Notes under the pieces: model-generated
Database searches by the model: none
Seen by the model: the letters and a program-made list of their open reading frames with translations, nothing else
What the model was told of the DNA's origin: nothing
Assembly: GCA_947652605.1 (NCBI GenBank)
Contig: OX393577.1
Coordinates: 23,253,466 to 23,317,465 of the forward strand
Length of the DNA: 64,000 bases
Direction of reading: 5' to 3'
DNA from: Elmis aenea
Taxonomy: Eukaryota; Arthropoda; Insecta; Coleoptera; Elmidae
Part shown: positions 45,163-58,300 of the stretch, piece by piece
Layout: each line of letters starts with the position of its first letter
Position numbering within the stretch: position 1 is the first letter of the stretch
Program-made: the position numbers and the translations under genes

Positions 45163-48100
45163 GAGTTAAATGTTTTTGTTGATAATGGTTTTCGTCAGAC
45201 ATGGGTGAACGCAAGGATTTTTTTCGTGCGACTCTGAAACTGCTTTTAATTTGTTCTTCATGAAGAAACGTAATTTTGAAAAAAAAAAAAATTAATAATT
45301 ATTGACCAAGATAAATTTGGTTATTTGGTCAACAGTTTAATATTTAGCTGTGCAAATGGCGATTGAAATAAAAATTTGCTGTAGAACAAGAAAAACTACG
45401 ATAGATGACATCGCGAAAATGTCAATCAAAAATTATTTATTAGATCATTCTTGGTCAAAAATCTATTTAACAAATATTTTACGTAGCAGAGTTTCTTCTT
45501 TAACTTCCATTTCAGATTCATTTCCAGCAGTCTATCACGTGAAATGTTTGCCCATTCTTTGCCTATGTGATATTTTAGGGTTAAGCATATTTAAAAACAC
45601 TACAAATAAATTTAAAAGTTGTTACATGTATATTAAAAAAAAACGTGGATTTGAAACATTTGAGTGTAATATAGCATTGAAAAGAAGTACCAAGAAAATG
45701 AAAAACACTCAACAAAAATCATGAAATTAATGAATTAGCAATATGATTTAAGAGATTTATTGATATTTCATTATTTTATTTATGCATATGTAATTGTGTA
45801 AACACTACTAAATAAATATGGTTAAGTATCTGTGTGTTTTGATTACCTACTTTCGATAACATCGAATGCATAATTTTCTGTCGATCCGTTTGATACAGGT
45901 ACTTGTGTCTGGTTTTTCTACGTAAACAACTTAAGTTTTATGCTTCTAACTTAACATAGTGAACAATTTTAACACTATTTCATAAAACTTCATAACACTG
46001 GAAATTGCACAATGCTGCAAATACATCAAAATGCGAAATTAAAAAACTAAATGTACCACCAGTGTGGTTAAAGTTTGTTCCAATAGTATTTAAATGAATA
46101 AAATTGTGATATTTTAGCAGTCGTCTGTCCCAATATTTCACTGATGTTGACGTTGTAATAATATCGGTTTTAGCTTAATGCACATCAAATTAATTTCGTG
46201 GTATCATAAAATATCGGAAACATTATATTCAAATTATTGGGGTAGTAAATTAATTTTCTTGTATGGAAGTATTGCCATACGACTGTTTGCATTATGCAAA
46301 TCACATTTATTCAATTTCCATATCCGTTTATGCGGGATTATTTTAAATGACTGAAGCTTTTCTAAGTAATTGAATTCGAATAAAGTTGAATATCGAAGGT
46401 ATAGTATCATAATTATATTCTTTGCATTCAGATGTAGCATTTTTGTTGAGTTTACTTACAGAGTGAAATCTTTATACCTTTGATCATACATTTGCCTTAT
46501 CAAAGGGATTATTTTCTTATGATTAAAAATACCTAGTTCTTCTCGGGAATATCGTTAACGATCTCTTTGCATGGATAAATATTTTGTATAATAAATAAAT
46601 AATTGTTTTTGGTAAAACTTATTAATTTTTTAAGTTGATGGAAAAGTTTCGTTTCAAGCAAGATATAAAATTTTATTTTTTTTATTGATGGTTTCTGTGC
46701 AGCATCTTATAACAAAAGTCTGCTAAAGATCTTTGCACTTTAACTAATTAAAAAAAAAAATTAAACTCTTTTTTATAACTAATGTAAGTATAGTTTTATT
46801 ATTTTTCTTGTGTTGTATCAATAGTTTGTGTGTTAACAGTTTGTAGTTTTGACATCCTTATTATCTGCTAAGAATAAAACTTGTTTTCATCTCATGTTAC
46901 CAATTACAACATACGATAAAATCGTTAAAAATCATGTTGGCTATGTAATGTTATCCATGGAAAAGTGATCATCAAGTTAACATTTTTTTAATTGTATAAA
47001 TGTTTAAACGCATTCAATAGTTGTACCCCTGTCGTATGCTTTTAAATAAGTTATAATAAAAATGAAGTAGAATTTTGTAACAGTCTTCGTAGTTTTTAAA
47101 ACGGTTAAAGGCACTCTTATAAATGAGCATGTACCTTCAGTTCATTTTTGTACACCTGTAGTTAGTTCAAAAACTGCCTAAAACCATTTTTATAGCTCGT
47201 CAAAGAGTTTTAAAAAAAGTTTCCAGAGTTTAACCATGCTTTTTTTGTGATTAAAAATTCGATAGTTTTGCAATGGGTTTTATGTTTTATAAAAATGTTA
47301 AAGAATGCAGTTTCACCTTAAGTTTGTTCAAAAACGGCCTAAACCATATTTTTCGGTGCTTAAATATTTAAAAAATCCAATTGTATAGTCTTGCTTTTAT
47401 ACTCTTTAGATTTTCATGGCGGTTTTTTTTGTAGGTACTGATTGTACATTAAATAAAATATAAACTATAGGTAATTTTTTATCCACATTTTTCCTTTTAT
47501 TGCATTGTAGGTTATTAATTTTTATATGAACATGTTCTTTATTTAAATCGAAAATATAAATCTTTACGGGAGCATTTTAGTATCATGCAGTTTTTATTCC
47601 ACCTACAATGCATGTACGCTATCATTTAGTAAGTCGGTGGTATCCTGGTGTAAGATTTAACACCGATTATTTGCATTTTGAAATATTTATGTCAGTTGCT
47701 AGGGCAGTTGGTTCAAATCGTTCTCCTATATCACCGAGCCCACGGTTGCGCAGATTAAAACTTTGCGGTAGAATTTTTCGCAATTCCTTTTTGGGATCCA
47801 GACATTCAAATATATTTTATTGCTATTCCAACTGTTATTTAATCTATCCCATTAACTTGTTGGATAGCCATAATAGGGACACGATTATTACAACTTTTTG
47901 TGTGTGTGCAAAATGTTCTAAAAATACCAACATTGTATAATTAGCAGCGAACATAAAAAGTGGAAATTTCAGTTTTATTAACGTCACTTTCGGTGTTTCG
48001 ATCTTTATTAGGAAATAGGCCCGTAAAAAAGTGTTTTGGCGTTGATTATGCTTGAATTAATTAATTAAATGTATAATTCAACCTTGTTTTGGTGAATTTG

Positions 48101-50052
48101 CAAGTTGTGTAATTAATTGTATTTACTTCTTGACTTTTTATTGAATGTGTCATCATTCTTTGGTAATTAATTAATTACTGTTTAATTTTGTTTTATGAAC
48201 AGTCACTTAAAATAGCTTTAGTTATGGTTTAATCGCTTTTTTCTGTGCTTTCTAGTCAAGTCTTCGTTATAGTAAGATGGAGATACGTCTTTTCCTTGCA
48301 ATTTTTATATGCAATGGTTGTTTTGTTTTTGCTGACCTTACATTTTTTTACTTTTATCGTAAAATAATTATTTCATACGTTAAAGACGATCGACAATATT
48401 AATTATATTTTATAGAAGTGTAAAAATGTACATAAACCTTAGATGAGTATATTAATATAGCCACCCACTGTAGCCTAGTTTTTCCAAAATTTTATTCGGC
48501 CTAAAATGTGTTTAACTTTTATTTATATATGCGCGTGGGGGAGATTTTTTTGGAACACACATGTCCTTTTTTTGTATTTTCGATTTATAATTGATTTATT
48601 GCCCTTGGAAGAAACTCTATGGTAATCTGAGATATGGCGTAAAGATACAATATAATGTGTCTTATAAATCCTAAAGGTATCTCTGTACTGCAGGGTGTTG
48701 GTTTAAGGTGCGGTCCTCAGGGTAGCACAGCCTACGTGAAGACGATGTCCCGCTGTCACTTTGATGATCTTGGACAAATTTGACCCTTTTGGGCTGTTTT
48801 CTTACGGTTGTACACCGTAGCGGTAAAGACACAAATAATATATCCAGTTTATTGATCTCTCCAATCCCACGCACCGGGGAATATTAATTTCTTGTGTTTA
48901 TGTTTGTTTATATGTCAACTTTACATTGAAATTAGTGTTCCGTGTCATCTACCTGCTACTACATATGTAAATATGTACCGACCTCATGGACTTGCATCCA
49001 ACAAATTTTACTTCCATATAAATACGTCGTTTTTAATATACTAGTCCAGGTTTTCTTATCTTATCTTCAATAAATGTTTAAAATGTAGATTACGATGAGC
49101 GCATGAACAAATTTATTTTCGATATAAGTAGAGAAGCACTTAATGGAATTTAAAATGAAAAACATTTTCAAATTATAGACTATCGCTACCATAGACATGC
49201 CCAATTTATTATGGTTCAGATATGAGCGACAATAAATGCATTATAAATTGTACATAAGTTGTGGTTTTACATCGTTAGAATTCTCATGTAACCTGGATAC
49301 ATTTTTGTGCGTTAATATATCAGTGGGCGCCAGAAAATGTGTTAGATTAAGAAATTTACATAAATTATGAAAACTAGTCTGGTATTAGTGTGCGTGTAAT
49401 CTAAAATATTGAAGGATAAGCTCTTCTTGATCGAAGTAATAAGGTTCTCGCTATAAAAGGTAATTATCTCGTAGCCAAGAAAATTATGCGTTAAGATGGA
49501 CGATTACTGCCATTTATATCTTAATAAACATTCTTATTATCTTCTACTATATTACTTTTCACTCGATTATGCACATACGAACGTTTTTAAAAATGTAAAA
49601 TAAAATTAGGAATAAAATAATTGGTATGAGATCTCACACTTAAAACAGTTTTTATTATTTATGGTACTGTATTTTCACATTCCATTTTGTTTAATTTCTC
49701 TCAATTGCATATGGTTTATTAAGGTCTGAATTACCCAATTTGGTGTCTGTCAGTCATACATTTTGTTTTAATTAGAAGTGATATGTATATGATTGCGAAC
49801 TCTGCACCACCCATGCGCTGTTCCTTTGTAGTCGACATATACATGGTTATTTTAAAAGTTTCGGCATATTATCCTTTCTCGGAATGGCATGTGTGGGTTG
49901 GATGCAAATATCTTCATTTCTTTTATTTATGGAACAGAAAGAATCGCCAACAATAATGTTAGTTTTTGTATCTTTTGCGTGTAGAGCAGTTTATAATTAC
50001 TAATGCATTATAAAAAAAGAGGTGGTTTGAAATGATACAAAATCGCAGAAAA
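45163..50052. other. 4.9 kb AT-rich DNA downstream of the MADF-BESS gene
   Basis: The first part is probably the 3' untranslated region, with candidate AATAAA at 45605 and around 45812. Open frames at 45350-45724 (124 codons, K/I/S-rich) and 47608-47940 (110 codons) match nothing I recognise and have no splice support. The second holds a locally better-composed stretch with SPRLRRLKLCGRIFRN. No transposon ends with partners seen. Confidence 0.4.
48671..48874 (-). other. GC-raised open segment, unrecognised
   Basis: Minus-strand frame of 68 codons with RKQPKRVKFVQDHQSDSGTS and RRLCYPEDRTL. It is more protein-like in composition than its surroundings and stands out in GC content. No ATG opens it and no convincing donor or acceptor bounds it. 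It may be a fragment of an exon, an untranslated exon or chance. Confidence 0.2.
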
Positions 50053-50640
50053 AATGGTGGCGTAGCTAGAGTTTGTGCCGCCCGGGACGGTCCATGAATT
50101 TGTCGCCCCTTTGAATAAGGGCTGCCAACTTTTATTTTTTCAAAAGCAAGCGAAGACCTACACAAAAAAGTGGAGGGGAGATAAAATGCGCCGCTGGCAA
50201 TTTTTAAATGTTCGAACGTGTTTTAATGTAAAGTCAGATAATGCAGAGTACTTTACCATCATCCAAAATTAAAGTTTCAGGGCTAAACATATTCTGATTT
50301 TTAATTTTTTAAATCAGATCGCTTCCCACTCCCACAAAATTATTTTTAATAAGGGTAAAACCTTTTACTGATAGTTTCCATTTAGGTAAAGGAACAGATT
50401 CGTAATATATTTAGCAAAATTACAAAAAAGTAATAACATAAATATATACATAAAATTCACAAAAATTGTAAAAAAGTAACTCCATATTTTAACCTAAAAT
50501 TTAATTTAAAAAAACGGAAAAGCGTCAATTTATGAAATAAATTTAATTTTTATTGCTTGTTTGAATAGCTCAAAAGTGCTCATAAACAAAAAGCGTACAT
50601 TACTTTGAATTGCTTTAAAGGCACCTTGCCTTGCCTAAAG

Positions 50641-51467
50641 CTAGGGATTGTAAATTTACCGACTTTTTGAATTACCGGTAATTCGGTAAAATTGTCAATC
50701 AAAACCGGTTTACCGGTAATTTACCGGTAAATTTATATTTATATTATATTGTTTCTGTTTAGATTTTCGCGGTTACTAATATTTTTAATGTAGTTTTCGG
50801 AGTTTATCCGCGTATCCCCTATAGTGAGAGCTTGCCGAAACGTCGAGCCAATTTAAATATTACCCGGATAAACTCTGAAAACCATATTAAAAATAAATAT
50901 ATTTATATACATTTATTTATTACGGAACTGATTGAGATACTTGAAGTCTAAACTATCACAATTAGTTTCATACAATATATCAGTTAACAGCCATCAACGT
51001 AATATTTTTTTATGTAATAATAATATAATACAATATAAAATAAGTATATGTTACAATATAAAATAAGAATATATAATAGAAGTATACGAGTATAAAATAA
51101 AAATATTACAAAAAATATAATTCATCATTACAAAAAACACTTGAAAATAAAACTATTCTGAACATAAAATATAAAATGATATAACATAGAATATGTTGTC
51201 AAACTATTAACAACTAGCAGTTAGCCCGTCCTAGGACGGGAATATTGTATATCTTAAATTTAATGTTTTCTTCTTATTTTTCTCTTTGAAAATACGTCAA
51301 TTCTTTTTCGATTATTTGATTTAGATTTTTATTATGATTAGAAAGAGATTGTAAAATTACCGGAATTACCGGTAAAAAATTGGCAAATTACCGGTAAAAT
51401 TTGAAGAGCTTTTTTTGCGATTTACCGGTAAACCGGTAAACCGGTTTACCGGTATTACAATCCCTAG
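50641..51467. mobile_element. hAT-type MITE rich in ACCGGTAA repeats
   Basis: Ends CTAGGGATTGTAA and the complement ACAATCCCTAG. The flanking sequence GCCTAAAG on the left and GCCTAAAC on the right fits an 8-base duplication with one mismatch. Both ends are filled with TTACCGGTAA units. The centre contains TTTTCGGAGTTTATCCG and its complement around a CCGAAACGTCGAGC stretch (50790-50885). That looks like part of a Penelope-like terminal repeat carried inside. No coding sequence. Confidence 0.75.
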
Positions 51468-51564
51468 CCTAAACACGACTCGAAATATGATATAAATTGA
51501 AGTATACAATAAAACTCTGGTTTTTACAGGACGTATTCTTTAGCCAAGTATTTATTGGTAAACT

Positions 51565-51600
51565 TACATGTTTCGATTAGGACTTCCTAATCTTCATCAG
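51565..51600 (-). ncRNA. Candidate minimal hammerhead ribozyme, left arm
   Basis: Complementary copy of the motif at 52108-52143, with identical core bases: CTGATGA, a stem II of seven pairs, then GAAAC and GTA. See the right-arm entry for the full reading. Being in an inverted arm, both copies would lie in one long stem if the whole foldback were transcribed. Confidence 0.5.
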
Positions 51601-52107
51601 AGTTACTGAAATTTAATAATTGATAATAATAATTTTTTTAACAAATTTAACAATTGCATTATAAAAAAACGTTGGTCTATAAAACTACTTAAGTTATCCA
51701 CATAATTTCTTGGTTAAAATAAACAGTTGTATTAGAAAACAACGTGGTCAAACAATTTTTTTCCTTTTAAAATGTGATAAAAATCCGCAGGCACAAACTT
51801 ACTCAAAGTAAAATATAACATTAAACAACAGATATTAAAATATATATATATATTTTTTAATTATTTGGTATTTTTAACTTATAACTAACAATTTTTTAAA
51901 AAGACGATTACAGATTTTTGGATTTTTATCACATTTTAAAAGGAAAAAAAAATGTTTGACCACGTTGTTTTCTAATACAACTGTTTATTTTAACCAAGAA
52001 ATTATGTGGATAACGTAAGTAGTTTTATAGACCAACGTTTTTTTATAATGCAATTGTTAAATTTGTTAAAAAAAATTATTATTATCAATTATTAAATTTC
52101 AGTAACT

Positions 52108-52143
52108 CTGATGAAGATTAGGAAGTCCTAATCGAAACATGTA
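52108..52143 (+). ncRNA. Candidate minimal hammerhead ribozyme, right arm
   Basis: The core CTGATGA is followed by one A, then GATTAGG paired with CCTAATC around an AAGT loop (stem II), then GAAAC, AT and GTA. The predicted cleavage is after GTA at 52143. Stem III would be only two pairs (A-U, C-G). Stem I pairs AACT (52104-52107) with AGTT (52144-52147) and continues GT/AC after one bulge. Hammerheads with such a tiny stem III are reported in Penelope-like elements and are thought to act as dimers. The core bases fit. The extra A at the start of stem II is a deviation, and activity is untested. Confidence 0.5.
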
Positions 52144-52945
52144 AGTTTACCAATAAATACTTGGCTAAAGAATACGTCCTGTAAAAACCAGAGTTTTATT
52201 GTATACATCCCTTCAATCATCATTAACGGACGCAGTTCCAATATTTTATGATATAAATGTTAAAGGATTTTATATTCCTGTCAAATTGCACTAATTATCA
52301 CACACATAGGTCAGTCGCGTACGACCAATATTTTTATCACGTAGGTACTTAAAAACCTACCAACAATCATTGTATTTACTTACAAGTAATGAAAAATCGT
52401 AAGTCTTTTTCTGGTGCCCTATGATTTGAAAGTTGTCTTACCACTGTTCGAAACTTCTGTACATCTCCAATTTCAAATAATTAGACGAATGTTGTTGCTA
52501 TGCGACGATTGGTTAATATAAAAAGGGATTTATACCTCAAACCAAATGTTTAAAATAGAACGGAAGTGAAATATCCCTGTTGCAATAAAATTTAAAGTTG
52601 CATGGAATTTAATGCCTAAAATAAATGAAATGTTTCATAATTTTATTGAATGGTTGGTACCTCATTATAAATTTTATTACTTGGAATTTCTGTCGTTACA
52701 AAGGGGCGGGGTTTCAGTGTAGCCAGGTCGACTAGCCCGTTTTATTCTCCAACTTCGATAAAAATTCCTTTTTTTAAAATGAATTTAATAGCGCTATTGC
52801 CGGTACTGATTATTATATCTACCGATCCTTCATTACCCCGAGATTTTAATTTCTACCTCATTTGGGTAGACTAAAACTGCCGCCCAAAATAAAGTGCCGC
52901 CCGGGGCGGTTCGTCCCCCCCCCGGTCCCCTTGCTACGCTACTGA

Positions 52946-54837
52946 GTGTAGTCGTTTTGTGATTTATTATTGCTAGTATGTAACTCAAAGCGTTGTTTTC
53001 TTGAATCACAATAAAAACAAAAAGCTTGCTAGTTCGGGTCTGGTGACCGCGGTGGTCATCTTACAAGTCTAACCACAAAAGACGATATGTAACCACGGTT
53101 TATTTCTACATCGGCAAGGAGTAATTTTTTAACTTAAATATTTACTTGTGCATTGATGCCAATGATCCATAGAAGGCAAGAAGATATGCAACGTAATTGT
53201 AATATAAGTAGTATTAGGAAGGATGGACATGGAAAGGAAATAAAAAGAAAAGGGCAAAACACAAAAAGAACTTAACTCCAGAAAAGAAAAAAAGAACGCC
53301 TTATACTTTCATAGGCAGATAGGCTTTAGCATTAAGTAAAGTAAGTTTTAGCAAGAATTAATTAGCGTGTTCTGGAGAACAAGCTAATTAATTCTTGCAT
53401 AAAAAATGTCTTCTTAATCGGGTCCTCTTGTACCTTTCGATGTCTAGGTATGTTTTCCTAGTTCTTGATTATGTATCTCCATCATTGGTTATCTGTGGTA
53501 GCTTTTTCTTCTTGTCTCATTTCGCTTTCCCATTTTGTTCTTGGTCTTCATCTACTTCTTTTTCCCTCGAACTTCGTCTTTCATCCCATTTTTTATTCCA
53601 TCCCCAGTAGGCTTTCTTTGTTTTTTCTTTGTACTCCTTAAATATTTTATTATTAGGTATGTTATATTTAAGTGACACACACTGTATATCGTGGAAACGT
53701 GAGGCAACATCCCTTTAAGTAGGAGTGCTCTCAAGAACGTGTTTTTAAAGTAAAGGATAACAGACCACTTATAATTAATGTGGTTGTTATATATCGCTTT
53801 TAAATTGGCATAGCAGCAATTCATTAAGAAGGTGTATGAATCTGATGCAGGATTAAATAAATATACATATACGTGAAGACATAAACTTGTCGTTTTAAAT
53901 GAGGCAAAATAAATAATAATAAGTACAAGTTTCATTTATTTCTTAGCCGTCTAGACGTGTCAATTTATATGACTTATAATGCTATGGAAAACAGAACGAG
54001 AAACAATAATAAGCGGCATATAAATTTAATTTTTTTTTATTCGTCCTTCTCGTTGCTGCCGGTAAATCTTCATCGTCAGGTCGAACGAACTTCGCGTTTA
54101 TTGGAACGTTTCGAAAATGAATAGAGCAGATCGCAATGGAGTGTGCAGTTTGATTACAGATATTATGTAATATCAATATCATTATGGTGACTATATATGC
54201 ACTCGGGCAAACGTAATTATAGAGTCTGGGGTGGTCATGTTGCACGCAAGAAGTCTACAATACCAAGAGTTCACCATGTGAACACCTTTGAAACCGGACC
54301 CACTGGGGTGTTATACCACTGACTGACGGAACTAGAGTGTAAGAAACACGCAATGTCGTAGGTTCCATAGACGATATAATTAATAAAAGCGGCCTAATGA
54401 ATATGTATTTTACATATTTTGGCATCGAACTTGCGTGGTAATTAATCATATTCACTTTTAATATTAAAAACGCTTAATTTTCCGTAACTTAAACAAGTTT
54501 TTATTAACTAATGGAACGAGTAAAGATCAATATTGAAACCATTTTTTCTAATTATTGCTTATTTTTTTTTTTTACGAACGCAGATTACTAGGTGATCTAC
54601 CAGTTTTGAAATTTTCCTTCAATACCTACTAGAGTTTAGGAATCCTCCAAAAATGCTAAAACTCAAAGTTTTGCAGAAAAACTGAAGGAGAGGGTGTTTT
54701 GGAATGAGGGAGGAATGTTATTGATTGCAATTAAAGGTGGGGTAAACTATTAAAAATTGAGGGGGATGCTGCAAAAAAAGTTGCTCCAATTTTATAAAAT
54801 TTTGAAAAACTAAAGATAAACGTTTTAAAATTTCAAA
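52946..54837. other. AT-rich DNA, no recognisable gene
   Basis: Several open frames (127 codons at 53552-53935, minus strand; 87 codons at 53982-54245, minus) lack recognisable motifs. A strong hairpin lies at 53351-53398. Confidence 0.4.
53351..53398. repeat. 48 bp hairpin, 16 + 5 bp perfect stems
   Basis: GCAAGAATTAATTAGC (53351-53366) pairs perfectly with 53383-53398. Inside, GTTCT pairs with AGAAC around GG, with a small GT/AA mismatch between the stems. The two-base loop is too tight for a typical microRNA precursor, though cruciform extrusion is possible. It stands alone in unique DNA. Confidence 0.6.
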
Positions 54838-54845
54838 CTTTAAAG

Positions 54846-55304
54846 CAGGGACCCGAACCGCAAAGAATAACGGTTCAGTTCCGGTTACCGGTTCGATGAA
54901 TTTTTACTTTTCGGTTTATGTTCCGAACCACCGGTTTATATTTTATAATGATTCGGTAACCGGTTCGGGGCAACGGTTCAGTTCCGGTTCCGGTTCAATG
55001 CGAAATGTGATGACAATGCATATTTATAAATTAAATTGTCTGAAATTTTTCCATTTTTGGTAAAATGTTATCCAAATTACGAGAATAAAAAATGTACAAT
55101 GGCATTAAAAACAAAATTGGACCGAACCGTCGCGTCGGGTGAACCGAATGAAGCGGTTTGAACCGGTTCATATCAGTCGGTTCGGTTCGATTTTGCGGTT
55201 TTGTAATTTTGTAAGTTAAAGGTTCAGTTCCGGTTCGCGGTTCATGAAAAAAGCACCGGTTCATTCCGGTTTTTGTTCCAGTTCCGGTACGGTTCGGGTC
55301 CCTG
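54846..55304. mobile_element. 459 bp hAT-type MITE with perfect 8 bp duplication
   Basis: Begins CAGGGACCCGAACCGCAAAG and ends CGGTTCGGGTCCCTG, flanked by CTTTAAAG at 54838-54845 and 55305-55312. CCGGTTC-type repeats fill both halves. The duplicated target is itself a palindrome. No transposase sequence; an open frame on the minus strand (55031-55264) is only a reading of the repeats. Confidence 0.9.
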
Positions 55305-55312
55305 CTTTAAAG

Positions 55313-58300
55313 TTACATAAAAAATTATTTTTTGCTTATTGTACACGAGTTTTCACATGATTAAGCTCTATTAGCATAAAAAATATCTCTTCTGAATTAC
55401 AGGGCCATGTTTTGAATGTTGGAGCAACTTTTTTCTTGCCGCAAAATAGGTATATGATTTTGATTTTGCACTAAATTCCATACTATTGTGAAAAGTGTTT
55501 TATTTAAAAACTGAAAATTAAAATTTAAAATTCTTTCAATATGGCAAAAGCAAAATTACATTTTTTATTCTTCAAATTTACCCTCTGTAACCATAATTTG
55601 GCAAGAGGTTGTTCCTTTAGTGATTCGTGATTAGAATAAGTCTGTAGACGCCAAACTAGAGACAGGATTTGTTTGAATGACTATGCCTACATGTTGTTAT
55701 TTTTTATTTTGTTGTAATTTTTTTATTTTGTTGTAATTTTATATTTTAATGAATATTTATTTTTATCTTTAATTTTGTAATCAAATTTACTTGTTGTTCG
55801 CGGACATGTGGTAAATAGGCTGGGAGAAATAAAAAAAAAATCACACTATTGTGAAGTGTTTTATTTAAAAACTGAAAATTAAAATTTTTAATTTTTCAGT
55901 ATGGTCAAAAGCAAAATGACTTTTTCTATTCGTCAAATTTACCCTCTGCAACCATAATTTGGCACAAGGAGAAAGGATAAACTGCATCTTTCTTGTCCCA
56001 GACGAACAAGATTCGGCTCAATATATTGAATAACTCGGGATTTTACGTTTGAAGCTACCTGCTTCTTGCACCAATCGAAAGAGTTTTTTTTTGCACAGGT
56101 TATGATCTATAACTCAAAATACACAAAAATTGTAGCTACCTCCTTTTTGGAGCACACCCTTTAATTAGTAAATATCTTCACAAATCAAAATGTCAAATAT
56201 CTATTTATAGGATATATAATGGTAAATTACTTAATCATTCGACTTCTTATGTTTGAAAACTTAAAGCTAAGTTATTCTTTAATATTTATTATTATTTGCA
56301 GTTGTAATATGAACTTAGGTAAACTATTTTATGTAATTGTATGTGTTTGAGTTAAAATATTACTTTCATTGTATTTAAGTCAATTCTAATACCTATAAAA
56401 AAAATATATATGAGATAAGCAATTTTTTAATTATATAAACCTTCATTAAAAATTACTTAAAAAAAATACTAAGTTGATAAGATATTTTAACCCTATTCAT
56501 TTTAAACTGAACTGTTAACTGAACATATCTGAAGCTAGCAAGATTTTACTGTTATTTATATCTACTATACTACTTCCTGCTGTCTAGATCTTCAATATAT
56601 TTGAATTATTATCTTTTTTCACGATATTAGTTTCACAATTTATAACGTTAAGAAAAAGTAACGATTTTCGCAGAATATTTATATAAAATTTTAACTTGTG
56701 GCCGGCACGAAAGTTCAAAAAGAAAATGAAATTGGAGGCAAAAGATAGTGTTTCTCATTTCTCGATGTTGCTTGTTTTGTTAAAAATACTGATTTTATTT
56801 TAATTAATACCAAAATATCCTGTTTTTAAGAGTTGAAGACTCTTTTGTTACCTGTTTGAACTGATCGGAAACAAAATTAATGCTTACAGTAGCCAACATA
56901 ACAAAGCATTTTTCTGTAAATTTGTGAACTACACAAATCAGTATTTGTTCATTGTGTTAATAAAGGATCACACGAATTTTGATAATTCAACGACCATAAA
57001 ATTTAGACAATATAAATAAATTTAAACAATGCAATAGTTAGTTTGCTTCAACATTAATTTTAGTTTTGTAGTAGAAAGATGACTTAATTCCTTTGAGGCT
57101 GCTATATATCTAAACAAAACGGTTCTGACATAAATAACCATGTTGTAGCAACAATGTTTTCAATTGCTTTGGCAGTTGTTTTCGTTTTAGATTGTTTTTT
57201 ACGCTGCGAGTAAATTGTTGGCTCTAAACCATATAAATTGATTGGCCCGCTAGGATTTTAAATTAATCCGGTACTTGTACCAATAAATTAATTCGAACCA
57301 GCACCGGCGAATTCGACCACATAAATCTTCTTTTCAATTTTATCGTCAGAGCGATTTCATTTACTTTTGTACATAGTTTGGTAATTTACATACCGCCGCC
57401 TATTGTATGAATTAATCTAGTAGGTATCAACATTATGGTCCCAGTGCAAAGTATCAGTGTTACTGAAATGTATTGCCTTTATTAATAATTCGTACCATTT
57501 TATCAATTATGTTTAGTAGTAACTATGTTAAAGTGATGCGTTTTTTTCTGTTGTCTAAACCGAATTAATACGACTTTCAAAATATAATGAGTACAAAAAA
57601 GATATTGTTTTATTTGTAGATTGGAGTAGCACAATGGAAGTACCTATAAATAATTAAATAAATTATAAAATAGAATAGAAATAATAGGCCATTTGTCTGG
57701 ACATATGTATAACTTTAAAAATTAAACAAGAGTACAAAGCATATTTGATGAAATCTTAAGGTAGTTAATTTTGCGGTACAGAAAATAATTGGTCTGGATA
57801 CCTTTATTATATGCAGTAACTTAGTCGAGAGATACACAAAACAATACATTAATTATATTTGCCTTCTAGCAAATATTCGTTAAATCGGTCAAAAATATCG
57901 TGCACAATCCGTAAAGAATATAGGTTAGATTAATCGCTACCAATTATAATTAAGGGTTAGTTATGATTTATTGAATGGTCTAAGTTTGGCAGCATAATTG
58001 TGTCCAAGTAAAAAAATATGCAAGGTGGAAGACTTTGATAAAGAATCTGTGACATTAATTGTCTGGGAGTAATATTTATATCTTTTACAAAATCAAAGGG
58101 TTGAGAATGCATTCCAAGATAAATGAAATAAATAACAATAAATGCACATAACTACATAACCGTAATGAATAGAAAATTATGAGCGCATTATACCATATAC
58201 AGTTTATCAAACTAGTATCCAGGGATTCTGTGGGATGATTCAACCCACCAGTATAAGTGAATATCTGTGTTTATCCCTTACTAAGCATCTATCGAGATAT

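Larger units (their letters stand above)
51496..52208. mobile_element. 0.7 kb foldback with hammerhead-like cores in both arms
   Basis: Outer ends TATACAATAAAACTCTGG and the complement CCAGAGTTTTATTGTATA. The arms of about 330 bp are almost identical (for instance TTAGCCAAGTATTTATTGG, ACAACGTGGTCAAACA), with an AT-rich spacer near 51790-51900. Each arm contains a CTGATGA...GAAAC structure (annotated separately). Such motifs are known from the flanking repeats of Penelope-like elements. The foldback may therefore be a head-to-head pair of such repeats, with no RT sequence left. Confidence 0.75.
50053..52945. mobile_element. Old element with GC-rich ends, split by two later inserts
   Basis: The left end GGCGTAGCTAGAGTTTGTGC continues into CGCCCGGGACGG. 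The complement of the right end, AGTAGCGTAGCAAGGGGACC, continues into CGCCCCGGGCGG. The shared GGCGTAGC/GCCGCCCGGG frame marks a pair of diverged inverted ends about 2.9 kb apart. No clean target duplication is left. Inside are a hAT-type MITE (50641-51467) and a foldback (51496-52208). The remainder is AT-rich with no recognisable transposase. The pairing is plausible but not proven. Confidence 0.45.

Noticed and set aside
45350..45724. 124-codon frame downstream of the MADF-BESS gene as a further exon
   Set aside because: No acceptor in a fitting phase before it and no known motif. The BESS exon already ends in a stop, so it more likely lies in the 3' untranslated region or intergenic DNA.
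47608..47940. 110-codon frame with an RLRRLKLCGRIFRN stretch
   Set aside because: Looks partly protein-like, but I recognise no family and find no consistent exon boundaries.
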